The notes beneath the pieces were generated by a model. It did not search any database and was not told the origin of the DNA. It was given only the letters and a program-made list of their open reading frames with translations. From the NCBI GenBank assembly GCA_907164885.2, contig OU015501.1, forward strand, positions 26,751,083 through 26,815,082: a stretch of DNA of 64,000 nucleotides. Direction: 5' to 3'. Below are positions 24,901-35,684 of the stretch, in pieces (the first letter of the stretch is position 1; each line of letters starts with the position of its first letter). Position numbers and translations under genes: made by a program. This DNA comes from Dolomedes plantarius. Taxonomy: Eukaryota; Arthropoda; Arachnida; Araneae; Dolomedidae.

Positions 24901-25754
24901 AGTCTGTACTTCTCCAGTTGCAACATCTGTCAATTTAAAAAAATTTTGACATACACACTCAAATGTATATACATTAGAAAGCTAAACCAAATAAGCAGAT
25001 TTCTATGAAATACTTTATAAATTTAGTTCCCTACACATGTCTGAAAAGAAAGGAACATCTTATTTCATACTACCTATTATTGTTAAACAGAATAAGGTAC
25101 ATTAAAGAGTTTTAATATTAAACAGTTACATTAAACATTTTTAATATTTCCAGAAAACTCATCCATTTATTAACTAGAAAATTATTTTAGAAAAGACATA
25201 ATATAAACAACTAACAAAATTATGTCAGAAAAACTAAACAAAAATACAAGATTTTTTTTATAAATTAAAAAAACTACTGTCCAAAACACTTAACTTTCTA
25301 AATTTACTCACCTTCCAAAATTACAAGCAGATGTACTTGGTTCATCAGTAAAATCTGAACAATCACAAAAATTATCATTAACCATTGAGAAATTAATTTC
25401 CTCACCACTATGAATACATTTAAATGTTCTTTTAGCTGAAGGAATATAAAACTTTCTATTTAGAGGCAACACACCAGGAATTTGTTTTATGTTCTCGGAT
25501 AAGCTCTTGTAGTCATTTAAACGTTCCTTATCTTTCTTTTCATTATCAGCATACCTGACAGGCATGAAACCTTCAGCCTTTTCATAACTTCTAAAATTCT
25601 TTTGAAGTCTTGGCACAGCTTTACGTTTGGATAACTCTTTACCAAGCTGATCAACAGAAAATAGCTGATACATAAGAAACATTAAAGTAACAAATATAGT
25701 GCATATTAAAAAATGCCTTCTACGGTTGAAGCATCTAAATCGATGAAAAACCAT
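14517..25754 (-). CDS. Type II membrane protein with PRKCSH-like (glucosidase II beta N-terminal) module
   Basis: Three coding exons on the - strand: 25754-25312 (ATG to AG|GTGAGT), 22186-22050 (TTTTAG| to CAG|GTAGGT) and 14572-14517 (TTTTTTAG| to TGA). Phases 2 and 1 match at both joins, giving a predicted 211 residues. Residues about 13-33 are a hydrophobic segment after a basic start (FNRRR), so a type II (N-in) membrane protein is likely. Then come two cysteine-rich, calcium-binding LDL-receptor-like units: VNDNFCDCSDFTDEP across the first join and VNDGICDCCDGSDEW in the second exon. The last exon adds PCSFRC just before the stop, as in the family's PC-x3-C ending. The family helps fold or process ER glycoproteins as the glucosidase II beta subunit, but this protein lacks the MRH domain and HDEL tail, so its own role is unknown. 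The first exon has an acceptor-like AG at 25783-25784, implying an untranslated exon further up. Confidence 0.85.
15068..15795. mobile_element. Non-autonomous hAT-like element (intronic)
   Basis: The left end reads CAGTGGTGCTCAAAATTTC. The right end, complemented, reads CAGTGGTTAGCAAACTGTGG followed by GTCGCG. These resemble the CAGTGGTTCTCAAACTGTGG termini known from hAT (Charlie-like) elements. No matching 8-bp target duplication is visible, so it is old or its ends have changed. It lies in the second intron of the PRKCSH-like gene. Confidence 0.6.
16066..16941 (+). mobile_element. hAT deletion derivative with BED-finger remnant
   Basis: It is flanked by an exact 8-bp duplication GTTCAATA (16058-16065 and 16942-16949). 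The ends are inverted: TAGGGATGCAACATCGATG and TAGTGATGCGACATCGAT. Both subterminal regions contain many copies of AACATCGATGTTTT in both orientations. From ATG at 16507 the + strand encodes AKCNICLKFLKTSSNTTNLC then GHLRQ, a BED zinc finger (CxxC ... H), interrupted by stops. The hAT catalytic domain is absent. Confidence 0.85.
17166..19441 (-). mobile_element. Tigger/pogo DNA transposon, decayed
   Basis: It is flanked by TA (17164-17165 and 19442-19443). The ends are inverted: CAGTGGTTTCTACTTATAAG and (complement) CAGTAACTACCACTTATAGG, with a second inner pair near GATTCTTATA. Transposase remnants run on the - strand. A C run near 18180 and several stops break the frames. Confidence 0.85.
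17586..18800 (-). pseudogene. Tigger transposase remnant (CENP-B-like HTH plus DDE)
   Basis: From 18800 downward the - strand reads a CENP-B/pogo-type helix-turn-helix (RKTLSFSENQNLL; PKYSHRETASRLGVTQSTL; SKILKYRREI, then DRKRKRDGKSVDVEE). Then comes the DDE_1 core (RVIPDRMMFKKD; FERVTVLLTTNMTGS; LVIGKSKSPRCF) and, after a frame change, TTQVIEPLDQGIIETFK, the last part of the catalytic domain. An acidic tail (17903-17586) follows. Frameshifts and stops make it non-functional. Confidence 0.8.
19803..19933. repeat. AT-rich microsatellite (TA/TACA)n
   Basis: Imperfect TATATACA-type repeats immediately before the dispersed repeat beginning at 19934. Confidence 0.8.
20082..20254. mobile_element. 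Tigger-like MITE, copy 1
   Basis: 173 bp flanked by TA. Ends are CAGTGGAATCTCGATCTATC and (complement) CAGTGCAATCTCGATCGATC. TA duplication and CAGTG-type ends fit a mariner/pogo-derived MITE. No coding capacity. Confidence 0.8.
20275..20355 (+). repeat. 3'-end fragment of the retroelement seen at 42972-44345
   Basis: GGTTCCTGGCTGTAGTGG and CTTATACTGGTTTTT match the block at 44285-44325 (GTTCCTGGCTGCAAGTAG; CTATTACTGGTTTTT). In both places a (TA)n tract follows directly. Confidence 0.55.
20356..20428. repeat. (TA)n microsatellite
   Basis: About 70 bases of near-perfect TA. Confidence 0.95.
20932..21083. mobile_element. Tigger-like MITE, copy 2
   Basis: 152 bp flanked by TA. Ends are CAGTGGAACCTTGATTGATT and (complement) CAGTGGAATCTCGATCCATC. 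It is related to copy 1 at 20082-20254 but diverged. Confidence 0.8.
21240..21598 (-). repeat. tRNA-derived SINE, copy A
   Basis: On the - strand the head contains TGGCCCAGTTAGTAAGAG (Pol III A-box type) and CCTGGTTTGATGTTCG (B-box type, one base off consensus). The body matches the copy at 31030-31364 (blocks CCCGTAATTTTGAACCGA and CACTTGACCCCGCACCT on the + strand). It lies in intron 2 of the PRKCSH-like gene, in the same orientation. Confidence 0.8.
21599..21640. repeat. (TA)n(TG)n microsatellite
   Basis: It abuts the head of the SINE at 21240-21598. Confidence 0.9.
21745..21917. mobile_element. Tigger/mariner-like MITE
   Basis: 173 bp flanked by TA. Inverted ends are CAGTAGAACCTCGATATATC and (complement) CAGAGTAAAACCTCGATATA. 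It is a different subfamily from the two MITEs at 20082 and 20932. A (TA)n tract follows at 21920-21956. Confidence 0.75.
22564..22614 (+). repeat. tRNA-derived SINE, 5' part (split copy)
   Basis: It contains TGGCCGAATGGCTAGGGTG, an A-box-like tRNA head, and ends at GTCTGTGG. The matching B-box half (GGGTTCAAGTCCCACTC) is found at 24384 onward, so the SINE is split by the 22615-24381 insertion. Confidence 0.65.
22615..24381. mobile_element. Unclassified 1,767-bp insertion splitting a SINE
   Basis: Both sides show GTGG (22611-22614 and 24382-24385), which occurs once in the reconstructed SINE, so a 4-bp target duplication is likely. The right end is a perfect 10-bp inverted repeat with a 6-base loop (24357-24382). 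Internal frames are under 125 codons, overlap each other and match nothing I know. There are no terminal inverted repeats and no clear TG...CA ends. It could be an LTR-type non-autonomous element or something else. Confidence 0.5.
24382..24510 (+). repeat. tRNA-derived SINE, 3' part (split copy)
   Basis: It opens with the B-box region GGGTTCAAGTCCCACTC, then GGCATGGACATTTGTAG, and ends near AAAAAGTGGCCATAGCGC. GCATGGACAT and AAAAAGTGGCCA also occur in the SINE at 40150-40415. Confidence 0.7.
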
Positions 25755-25782
25755 TAGGTAGATATGAGAAGGAAAACAATGC

Positions 25783-28089
25783 CTGAAAATATAAAGATAA
25801 AACACATCACTCACTATACATAAATGTATAATAATAAGTCATAATAAATTGATAAAAATATGATATATAATAGAAAGTACAGAGGTTTCAATTAAGAGAG
25901 TATTTATAACTGCTATGACATTTAATATATATAAGGAAGGAAAGGGGCAAGCAAGCAATTACACCTTTGCCCTTTCTTACAATGCATAATGCAACTAGTT
26001 TTTTCACACAGAATAGAGAACCCTGTTTATAAGAAAAAGTGTGAAGGAGGCAGTCTAAGAATTAGTCTATGCAAGGATTAGAATTCCTGCACTTTATATG
26101 TTCAAACTAATTTATTTCTCTGTGAATATCTCAGATATACAGAAAGAGATTTTATGAAGGTGAGAAATGCTATGAAACAAGACTAAGCTGGCAAGACTTA
26201 ACCTTACCGACATAGATTAGAGTTAACCACTATTAAATTAATTAATTCAAAATAGTATAATAAACAAACAAACAAAAGTATCATATATGCATTTGTACAC
26301 ATGTTTATAAGAGACTTAGATTTATAACATCAAGAAAAACAATTACAATTTAATTATAATAAAAACATCCTTTTTCAAAAGTGCTAATATTATCATTAAG
26401 TGAAGAATTATCTATGAGAAATGTTAACTTATAAAATTTTTCAAACGCATTCAAATAATAGAAAATCCTGTATATATTTTGGGTAAACTGCTTAGCAAAC
26501 TGGACCATGAATATCATGATCATATGTATAATGAATCCTGCTAATGCACTTAGTACCACAGTGAAAGCTATAAGTTCAAAGTCAGAAAAACATAGTGCAG
26601 ACTGCAGGCAAAAAGATACACTGCTTCCTCAAACGTATTTAAATAAAAGCTTAACAAAAACAGTTAGAAATAGTTGCAAGAGAGGTAAAGATATTCGCAA
26701 AAATGATTCAGTAAAAATAGTTAAAATCAAAGGGCTTTCAAGATTTAAAAGTTAGAACAACTAAAATTAAATGGATAACAATGTATTTCTATTTGATAAC
26801 TCCAGTCAAAGCCATTGATAATATGATTATAGTTAAATAATTTGAATGATAAAATTAACCTACCAGTTAAATATAGTTTAAACTTTATCATAATAATTCA
26901 AGATAATAGGAAAATAAGTAAGTAAAGATGCAAAAAAATAATTATAATTAAGAATAAAGAAAAAGTGTGAAGTATTCACTACAGTGAGGACAGTTTATTG
27001 AATTATTGAACTATACAATTTTAAGGCTAACAAGCACTAAAGGACAAAAAGTTTATTTTCCACCATCTATGCATCTCTTGGTTTTTTTTTTTTTTTTTTT
27101 TTTTTTTTTGGCTAACAATATACAATTTCAAAAATATCAAATATAACTGACACTCTTAAAATCAAGTACTATCTCTCAAAGACCATCTACTGGGGTATGA
27201 GAATTTCATATTTATTTATTTTATTTATTTATTATTTTTTTTTTGGGGGGGGGGGGGAATTAATATAATTTTTTATCAGCAGCACAAAATTCAAACATGA
27301 AATCCATACCCATGGAAAATCAATAAAACAAACTTAGCAATTTCAAATCTATGATTATTTGTAATTTCAAATCCATATGATTTGCCTTTGCAAAGTGCTT
27401 TGCATAGCATATGGATTAAGCATATGGATAATATTTCAAAATTGCAAAATGAAACACTGATGCACAGTTTCTTTGGCATTCTATCAAAGCAATAAATAGT
27501 AAAGACAGTCTGTCATGAAAACCTGAACATTGTATATATTATGTTTTACCTGACTTTTTTTTATATGTAATAACGAAATTTTTCATTTTGATTCATAGGG
27601 AAAAAATTCAGCTTTTCACTCAAACCTTAACAAGATGTTCTTAATGTAAAACGAAATAAAATAACTCAAATATTAACAAAGTCAGTAATAAATTTGGCGA
27701 AGCTTGTCCTTTCTGGCTCTAGCGCCGTAAAACCTAAACCAACTAATAGTAGATAATAAATGTCATGTAAATTATTAATATGTATATACTTAAATGGTCA
27801 CATCATTTATAAATATAATTCTACAAGTCATAGATGGTTATCACGAAATAACATGTAGGTCGTTAAAATTTTCAGTGATCAATATAAATCATGATATCGT
27901 TAAGAGTTTGTTTCAGCAAATTATTTTCAATTTCTAAGAGAAACTCACTAATCTGAAGGAATAGTTCATGAGATCAATAGTTTACAATTAAAAATGCACA
28001 AAGAATAATCTCTGATGTCCCCACAAGTTTTAGAGCGAGTTTTACCCATGCCTGTAAGCAACTAAATTCAAAATACTATTTATTTACAG
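25783..28089. other. Upstream region of the PRKCSH-like gene, no exon recognised
   Basis: AT-rich, with a 28-base T run (27082-27109) and a G run near 27245. A 5' untranslated exon is expected somewhere here or further right because the first coding exon has an acceptor site, but I cannot place it. Confidence 0.4.
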
Positions 28090-28330
28090 ATGGGTTCGGT
28101 AAGTCAAACCATGAAGGCGGAGGGAGGAGTTTGAGTAGCTCATAAAGGAGGAGATGCAGCACCATGTTTTAAAAGTGTCTCACAATTGGTCACCACTACT
28201 AGATGGCAAGCGCAACGTATATTCCCTTTAATAAATACGTCATCGGAGTATGACGTCATTTTCATCTTTGGAGACCAAAACTAACGGCTCTCCATGTTAA
28301 CGTCCTTAGAGGAAAATTTCGATGATTTTT
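28090..28330. promoter_or_regulatory. Possible promoter with CRE sites
   Basis: This stretch is GC-richer than its surroundings. It has a perfect CRE palindrome TGACGTCA at 28251-28258 and a half-matching TACGTCAT at 28237-28244. It lies upstream of the PRKCSH-like gene on the - strand and could serve it, or a + strand transcript with a donor-like GGTAAGT near 28991. There is no direct transcription evidence. Confidence 0.25.
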
Positions 28331-31029
28331 TACTTCAATGCCAATATTTTTTAACTCGTGAAACCTGTTGAAATGTATACCGAAGAACGTCAATTTAATT
28401 TTAAAAATACTTATAACCGTGTTCCAAACGCAATATTTAAAGAAAACTGAAAGGTTTCTTTAGAAATCTGCTGTTTTACACTTTGTGCGCAAACATTTTG
28501 CACATAGTTGGCTGTTTTCCGCGAAGTGCGAATGCTTTTGTACATTTCAAATTTATCCCTGTTTTGTCAATCAATATCTCGCTAAGGCAATGTTATATTA
28601 ACGTGATGGGCAAAAAGCCATAATTTTGATGGGTTATTTATGTTTCTGGCTTAGAATTCTTTTATCGCGAAAGCATTTCGTTTTAATAAAGTATTTATTT
28701 TTATAAGCAACGTATACCTAGAAGTATTATCTTACAACCAACGTATTTGTTTAAATAGTATTCTACATTTCTACAAAAGCTGAATACAATTTATCGTAAA
28801 ACTATTTTACATTCAGTACAAAACTTAATTTATTATCTCACATTTTATTTAAATAAGATCTGTTTTGCTGCTGACTGAAGTGATCAGAATTTTAAAGCAC
28901 AGCTACTAATTTTTCCATTTCCCATTGAATATTTTTTGCAGTAAAGAAACAAGTGGACTGAATTGTGTCGGTTTTTCTTCACTATATTCTGGTAAGTCTG
29001 CTTTGTGTATAAAATTAACGTTTTAAGTTTTATGTTCATAATTAATTTACTGATTGTCGAAATTATTTAGCTTGATTTGTTTGAAAATCGACAAGCAATT
29101 CAAAAGTTAGATTTTTGTATTTTTTCGTTGTTAACGTCTCTCAAATATTAATAAACTCAATAGTGCGGGCCATATTTCATGACTAAAATATATAATTAAG
29201 CCATTTCCTCACTCTGACATAAACATCAAAGATCAAAATCTATGTAATTATGCTTACTCTTTCTTGAAGGTTCAGCCATGATGTCAGAATTATGATCCAA
29301 TTTTCAAAAGTTTGAACTGACTTCCTTCTGATATCTAGAAAGTCAAGAACTTCATCAAAATGCCTTAAATTCTCTAAACAGTTATGGATTTTTAACATAC
29401 TGCAATTACCTTTAAAAATCTATGCTTATAATAAAAATAATTTTCAGCCAGTGTCAGATATTCAGCCAGTGTCACTAGATGAATAAAATATATTTTTAAA
29501 TTAACATTTAAGAAATTTATATTATTTAAAACTTTAATCATTGTTATTAACAGACTATATGCTATCATTTTATTTCTCTCAAATTCCATCTCACTTATTT
29601 CAGACCTCCAATACAGATTTGTAAAAATTAAAATTTATTTTCCAATGATCAGTAGTAAATTTGATACTTATACCTGTGTATTAGTATGCATCAGATTGTA
29701 AAGCAGTCTAAAGTAATGCTGTTCTGTGTATAAAATTTATTTTTCTGTTTTGTGTTCATAATTAATTTATCAATATATTGTAGTTCTTTGTAGAGAAGTG
29801 TTACTGACTCATATTTATAAAAAAAGTGTTTGTTAGAAATCAGCTGTTTTACAGTAGTTGCATAAACATATTGATACTCTTCTTCCTAGTATTTGAGTTT
29901 TTCTTAGCCCTTATTATGGAGGGTCGGATGGTGTAATTGTAAACAGAAGTGAAATTTTTGTTTTAAGACAGGGAATGTTGATTACATTGCCATTACATCC
30001 TCTCTTTAACATCCCTCCACAGCTGCAAGGTGTTGTTCGAAATCTAGCAGGAAGTTATTTGTTAATATTTATGATTGAAGTTTTTCTGTCAAACAAGTTT
30101 GATAAACGGTTTTGCTAGACTTGGAAGAAATCTTTATTTTGAGAACATATATAGCTGATACTGAACAAAAACAATATAAAGGTAAATATAACTCTTTATT
30201 AACTAGTTATACTGTTATGTACATGTATTCACAAGATAGGCTCAGGCTAGACTTAGTTTACAATTACCTCACTAAGTTTTCTGAATGGGGTAATTGTGAA
30301 TGCTGTTATTTAATAAATAATTTTCTAAATAACATTATAGCACCAAAATAAATTCAATATTAATCTGATAAAAGGCAGTGCCAAGTACCATGCAAGTTAC
30401 ATATGAAAAGCCACAGTGGCAAAACATTTTACGATGCAGATTTGTTCTGACTGAGTACGTGGAGGTCCAAAATATGAAATCTTACTACAAATATTTTTGT
30501 TGTGTACCAAATGCAGATGACTAAGACACAGAAATTTCTGTTATGGGATGTCAATGAAAAGATAGAATTTACACTCAATTTACACTAAAACAAAATTATT
30601 AGAGTATTATTAATGTTGAAGAAATATCAGTAATTTTGCCCAATCCTGAAATCAAGGAAATGGACAGAAAAATTCTGTATGAGTTCCCTGGAAGTGTTTC
30701 TGTATTTGAAAAAATAATGATTTTAAACTTTCACATTACTATTCATTTGATGTATTATTTAATAAAATGTTTCTGTAGGTTCAAAAGCCTAATTTCTTGT
30801 ATGATGTTTGATAAATAGAGTTATCTGTAATACCTTTTTTGCATTCACTTTATCAACTTAACCAAGAAAATGTAAGGCAATTTTAAACATGTGGGTGAGT
30901 TTTAAAACCCAACACACGAAGTAATACCAAGTCAACTAAATTATAATCACCCCCAATTTTGTATCTGTATCTTAAAATTTAAAGATAAACACATGTTTAG
31001 AATTACCCATATGTTGTTACTAATGCCCT
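28331..31029. other. Intergenic, no gene recognised
   Basis: Short frames only. Around 30380-30450 the + strand reads CQVPCKLHMKSHSGKTF, faintly like a C2H2 finger, then a stop. I take it as a relic or chance. Confidence 0.4.
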
Positions 31030-31364
31030 CTGGTTGGAGGATCCATTCACCAGGTCCTTATAGGATAATGGGCTGAAAGGGGCGGCTACTGTTTTGAATT
31101 AGCACCACAAGGGTCGGAGTCCGAGGTAGCTAAATGACCGGTCCCGTAATTTTGAACCGAATCAAGTGACGTGGCCGGAACACTTGACCCCGCACCTCCC
31201 CTGGTAAATGTGAGAACTTGGACGACATTGCAGCCACGACCTATTTTACGTGCCCCGGCCACCATTAGTGAACACGATGGTAGATTTCCAGAGACGAGCA
31301 TCGAACCAGGGACGTTCAGATCACTGACTTGCTGCTCTTGCCATCTGGGCCACCGCGTCCGCAC
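31030..31364 (-). repeat. tRNA-derived SINE, copy B
   Basis: The - strand head reads GTGGCCCAGATGGCAAGAG (A box) and CCTGGTTCGATGCTCG (B box). The body matches the copy at 21240-21598. It is closer to consensus than copy A, so probably younger. Confidence 0.85.
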
Positions 31365-31866
31365 CCATATGTTTTTAGGGTGATTGTAAATTGTATTTTA
31401 GAACTCTTTAATATGATATTTTATAATTTTTTGTATGCAACATGATGAAAAATGTTAAAATAACTATTATTGACAGTTATTCTAATATTAAACCCAAATC
31501 ATATTTTTTATAAGTTTAAATGTTTCGACCATTCATATACTGTTTACAGTTGCCCCACCTGACCCTATACTTCCTTCCTATAACAATTGTTATATTTTAA
31601 TATTCAAATCTGAATTTAGAATGATTTATCTTAATTCGAATTTATTGTATCTGCTGCAAGTTTTGTTGTATATACATTTATTTTACATCAAATTTGACTA
31701 AATGGTTTCTTACATGAGCATGAGTATGAGACATGTTTACTAAGTTAGAAAATTTTTGGCTTGTAAACTCTATACAACTTTTGACTCACGGTTTTAACAC
31801 TTCCAGTTTTTTTATTACCTCCTTTTCCTCAGTCTGTATTGGGGCTAGAGTGAGTTCAAGGGTGAA

Positions 31867-32119
31867 CTTTTATCATTAGCAATTTATAACTCTAACTATC
31901 ACGGGAAATAGTATCTAGTGGTAAAAACTGAATAAATTACTCACTGTATACTGAGAGTGTTTTATTGACAAAATATCCTACATGAAATTATCCAGTATTA
32001 AACTCAAGTAATACTAAAATTTCTCAATCAAAGAATTTTCATGACAGCAAAGACAAAAATAATATAATCAATACATTTATATCTTGATAGTTAGATTTCA
32101 AGAATCCTGTGGATCATCT

Positions 32120-32121
<2 letters not shown>
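31867..32121 (+). repeat. 255-bp direct duplication, left copy
   Basis: From TTTTATCATTAGCAATTTAT to GATCATCTC it matches 35429-35687 with few differences, in the same orientation. Both copies are followed at once by a long (AT)n tract. The block between holds a Gypsy 3' fragment and a minisatellite. Confidence 0.9.

Positions 32122-32189
<68 letters not shown>
32122..32189. repeat. (AT)n microsatellite
   Basis: Nearly 70 bases of AT followed by (GT)n; directly left of the Gypsy 3' LTR. Confidence 0.95.
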
Positions 32190-32190
<1 letters not shown>

Positions 32191-32204
32191 GTGTGTGTGT
32201 GTGA

Positions 32205-32664
32205 TGTTAATCTCAATGGGGAAATTAACACACGGGAATTGATGCGAATGAAATTATTGTAGATGCAGTAGGGCGAAGTGTTGATCCAGGAAAGCACTGA
32301 AGAAATTTAGGAGAGAAAGACTAATTCCAAGACATGTTTTATTTATCAGAGGGCATTAGCTGCAGTGGCCACTGAACTTGCCCTGCTTCCATGCAACAGG
32401 ACAGGGCGCGAAGACCTGTTTACATGATAAAGTTAAGAGAAGAACCGTTGTAACTGAGGCGTATGTTGATGTGCAAGAAAATATAATTTTTATAATTATT
32501 TACACTTTATTTACAACACACTGCTAATTGCCTCTAGCTAAGCGAAAAACATCGTCGCAGCTAGCAAAGAGAACCGAAACGCGTCAACATAAACAGACAG
32601 TGTTGCCAATCCAAAAAAGGGAAATTTTGGAGGTGAAAATATTTATGTACACGGAGTCACCACA
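32205..32664 (-). mobile_element. Gypsy 3' LTR (460 bp)
   Basis: On the - strand it starts TGTGGTGACTCCG right after a purine-rich tract (ACTAGGAGGGGAGTGA) that follows the pol stop codon, and ends GAGATTAACA. The TG...CA ends and the polypurine position fit an LTR. A TATA-like block (ATAATTATAAAAATTATA) is within. The 5' LTR is missing. Confidence 0.65.
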
Positions 32665-32682
32665 TCACTCCCCTCCTAGTCT

Positions 32683-34195
32683 TCAATCAGTGAAGACGAA
32701 TCGTTTAGGAAAATGTATTTTTCTACACGAACGAGTCACAGTTGTGCTGGGACGTATTGGAGTGGTGTTCGTTGAAATAACTGTGTTGTCACTATCCGTG
32801 CATAATAGATATGCTGGTTTCAGTCTGTCGATGGACACAGTTTTTTTAATACCGTTGACAGAAATTACGAAGTCCTTTGGTAAACGCTTGACAACCTGAA
32901 ATGGTCCGTCGTACTGAGGTTGCAAGGAACGACGAACTGCATTGTGTCGGAGAAAAACATGACTGCAAGTCTCGAAGTCTTTCGGCACATATAACATGAA
33001 TATACCATGACGAGACGCAGCACATGGACGTGTTTCCCGGATGACATTATGGAGAGTTTCAAAAAAAGCTGGTGTCAATGGAGGAATGGTAGTATCATCA
33101 TAAAAGTCCCCAGATAGACGAATTGTCTCACCATAGACAAGCTCTGCAGATGACGCTTTAAGGTCCTCTCTGTACACAGATCGGAGGCCTAAAAGTACTG
33201 GAGAAAGTGCATCAACCCAATTGAGATGCGATAGGCACATAATAGCCTGTTTTAATGGTCGATGTAAGCGTTCGACCATGCTATTGCATTTTGGATTGTA
33301 CGCAGATGAACGGTGAATTTGAATGCCAAAAAGTGAAGCAAAAGCTCGAAATAGTGACGATTCAAATTGTTTCCCTTGGTCGCTGGTAACACGCACTGGG
33401 GTACCAAACCGCGCAATCCAGTTAAAGTATAATGCTTTAGCAACCATCTCCGCAGTTATATCGGTTAAAGGAATAACCTCTGGCCAGCGAGTAAAGCGGT
33501 CAACAACTGTTAAACAGTAAGTGAAACCACGGCAAGTTGGCAAAGGGCCAACAAGGTCAATATGTATGTGTTTAAACCTACCTTCAGGGAGGGTAAAGTC
33601 ACCAGAATGTGTGACAGTATGCTTATGGACTTTCGTTCGTTGACAGTGCACGCATGTGCGACACCATAATTTAATATAGTCTTTCATATTCGGCCAGACA
33701 TAGCGAAGAGAAATGAGTGTTGTGGTTGCTCGAATGCCTGGATGTGAGAATCCATGGACAGCATCAAACACAACTTTGCGAAAGGTGGAAGGAACAATAG
33801 GTCGAATTTTAGAGGTAGAAGTATCACAAAACAAAAGTTTATCAGAATTTGGAATAGGGAATTGTTTTGGTAGCAACGAATGTTTCTCCATGTTAGCCAA
33901 AATTTCTGGGAAGCCGAGATCAGTAGTTTTTGCGTCAGTTAAGGATTCCAAGTTGATTGTAGACGGAAGTGTTATCTCCTCTATACGGGATAGAGCATCG
34001 GCTATGAAATTATCCTTTCCAGTGACATATCGAATGTCGGTAGAGAATTGCGAGATAAAATCTAGTTGCCTCAAACGTCTAGGGGATGCTTTAGAATCCT
34101 CTGTCCGAGCAAACGCAAAGGTGAGAGGTTTATGATCAGTATAAACAATAAAAGATCGCGTTTCCAGCATGTATCGAAAATGAACTATGGCAGAA
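32683..34195 (-). pseudogene. Gypsy (Ty3) pol, 3' half: RNase H and integrase
   Basis: A long - strand frame is open from about 34195 to the stop at 32683. It encodes RNase H (IVYTDHKPLTFAF; ADALSRIEE), the integrase zinc site (HGFSHPGIRAT ... CRTCVHCQRTK), the integrase core (HIHIDLVGPLP; VTSDQGKQFES; AYNPKCNSMVERLHR, covering the D-D-E residues) and a C-terminal tail domain (YDGPFQVVKRL; VSIDRLKPAYL). The part downstream of the RNase H start is uninterrupted. RT, protease and gag are missing: at about 34195 the coding stops at a minisatellite repeat. It is a 5'-truncated copy. Confidence 0.9.
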
Positions 34196-35165
34196 TCTAT
34201 ATATATAAAAATGGATGTATGTGTGTATGCGTGTGTGTATGTTCCAGCATCAGTCTTGAACGCCTGGAGCAATTTCAACCAAACTTGGTACACTTATCAC
34301 TTACAATCTGGAAAGAAACACTGGGGGATATGATACCCCTAGCACCCCTAGGGGGCAAGGGGGTAGGGGGCACATGTAAAAATAATCGAAAACTTCTGAT
34401 ATTAGTTTCGAATCCATAGTTTTCGGGGTCGCTGAGCTTAATAGTGACACTTCCGATGACGTTTGAGTGCAAGTTCAGCCCCCATCAGCATAGGGGAGGG
34501 GAGGGGGGAGGGGAATAAGGGGTGAATATAAAATGACCAAATTACCGAGAGTAGTGTCGAAGCCATAGTTTTCGGTGTCGCTGAGACGAATAGTGACATT
34601 TCCGATGCCGTTTAAGTGCAAGTTCAGCCCCCCCCATTAGCATTGGGGGGGGCGAGGGGAAAAGAAAGGGTAATTATAAAATGTCCAAAATGACCGAGAG
34701 TAGTGTCGAATCCATAGTTTTTGGGGTCGCTGAGATTAATAGTGATACTTCCGATGACGTTTGAGTGCAAGTTCAGTCCCCCATCAGCATTGGGGGGGAG
34801 GGGGAGGGGGAAGAAGGGGTGCATATAAAATGCCCAAAATACCAAGAGTAGTGTCGAAACCATAGTTTTCTGGGTCGCTGAGACGAATAGTGACATTTCC
34901 GATGCCGTTTAAGGGCAAGTTTAGCCCCCATCAGCATTGGGGGGAGGGGGGGAAGAAGGGGTGAATATAAAAATGCCCGAGAGTAGTGTCAAACCCATAG
35001 TTTTCGGGGTCACTGCTACGAATAGGAACACTTCCGATGCCGTTTAAATGCAATTTTAGCCCCCATCAGCATAGGGGAGAAAGAAGGGGGTCAAAAATTA
35101 AATTTTCAAAATGACCGAGAGTAATATCGAATCCATAGTTTTCGGAGTCACTGTCCAAGTTTTGA
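34196..35165. repeat. Minisatellite repeat locus 1 (136-149-bp units)
   Basis: After a lead-in (ATGTTCCAGCATCAGTCTTG; CAACCAAACTTGGTACAC) six units can be counted by CCATAGTTTTC at 34414, 34563, 34711, 34860, 34998 and 35133. Spacing is 149, 148, 149, 138 and 135. Each unit has GTCGCTGAG, GTGACA-TTCCGATG and a short CCCCATCAGCATTGGGG palindrome. The same lead-in and unit occur at 42118-42493. No coding function is apparent. Confidence 0.9.
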
Positions 35166-35428
35166 TTTAGGGTGTATTTATTATATTTAGGGTGTATTTA
35201 TTATATGCAACTTTAATGAGGCGTTCGGTTCGGGCCAGATATGGTGATGTTATGGAATTCAGATATTTCAAATGACTGCTTAATGATCTGCAGGGCTAAT
35301 ATAAATTATAATTTACATTATTTTTAGGTTGCAATTTGGAAGGGGGTCGTCCTTTATTAATAAGATAATTTAGAATACGCGGTAAATGTAATTTTATAGA
35401 AGGACGCGATTTCTTGTTACATTGTGAA

Positions 35429-35684
35429 ATTTTATCATTAACAATTTATAACATCTAACTATCACGGGAAATAGTATCTAGTGGTAAAAACTGAATGAAT
35501 TACTCACTGTATACTGAGAGTGTTTTATTGACAAAATATCCTACATGAAATTATCCAATATTAAACTCAAGTAATACTAAAACTTCACAATCAAAGAATT
35601 TTCATGATAGCAAAGACAAAAATGATATAATCAATACATTTATATCTCTTGATAGTTAGATTTCAAGAATCCTGTTGATCATCT

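Noticed and set aside
30380..30820. Possible zinc-finger or THAP-like relic (CKLHMKSHSGKTF; YFCCVPN)
   Set aside because: Only short scraps separated by stops; similarity too weak to name.
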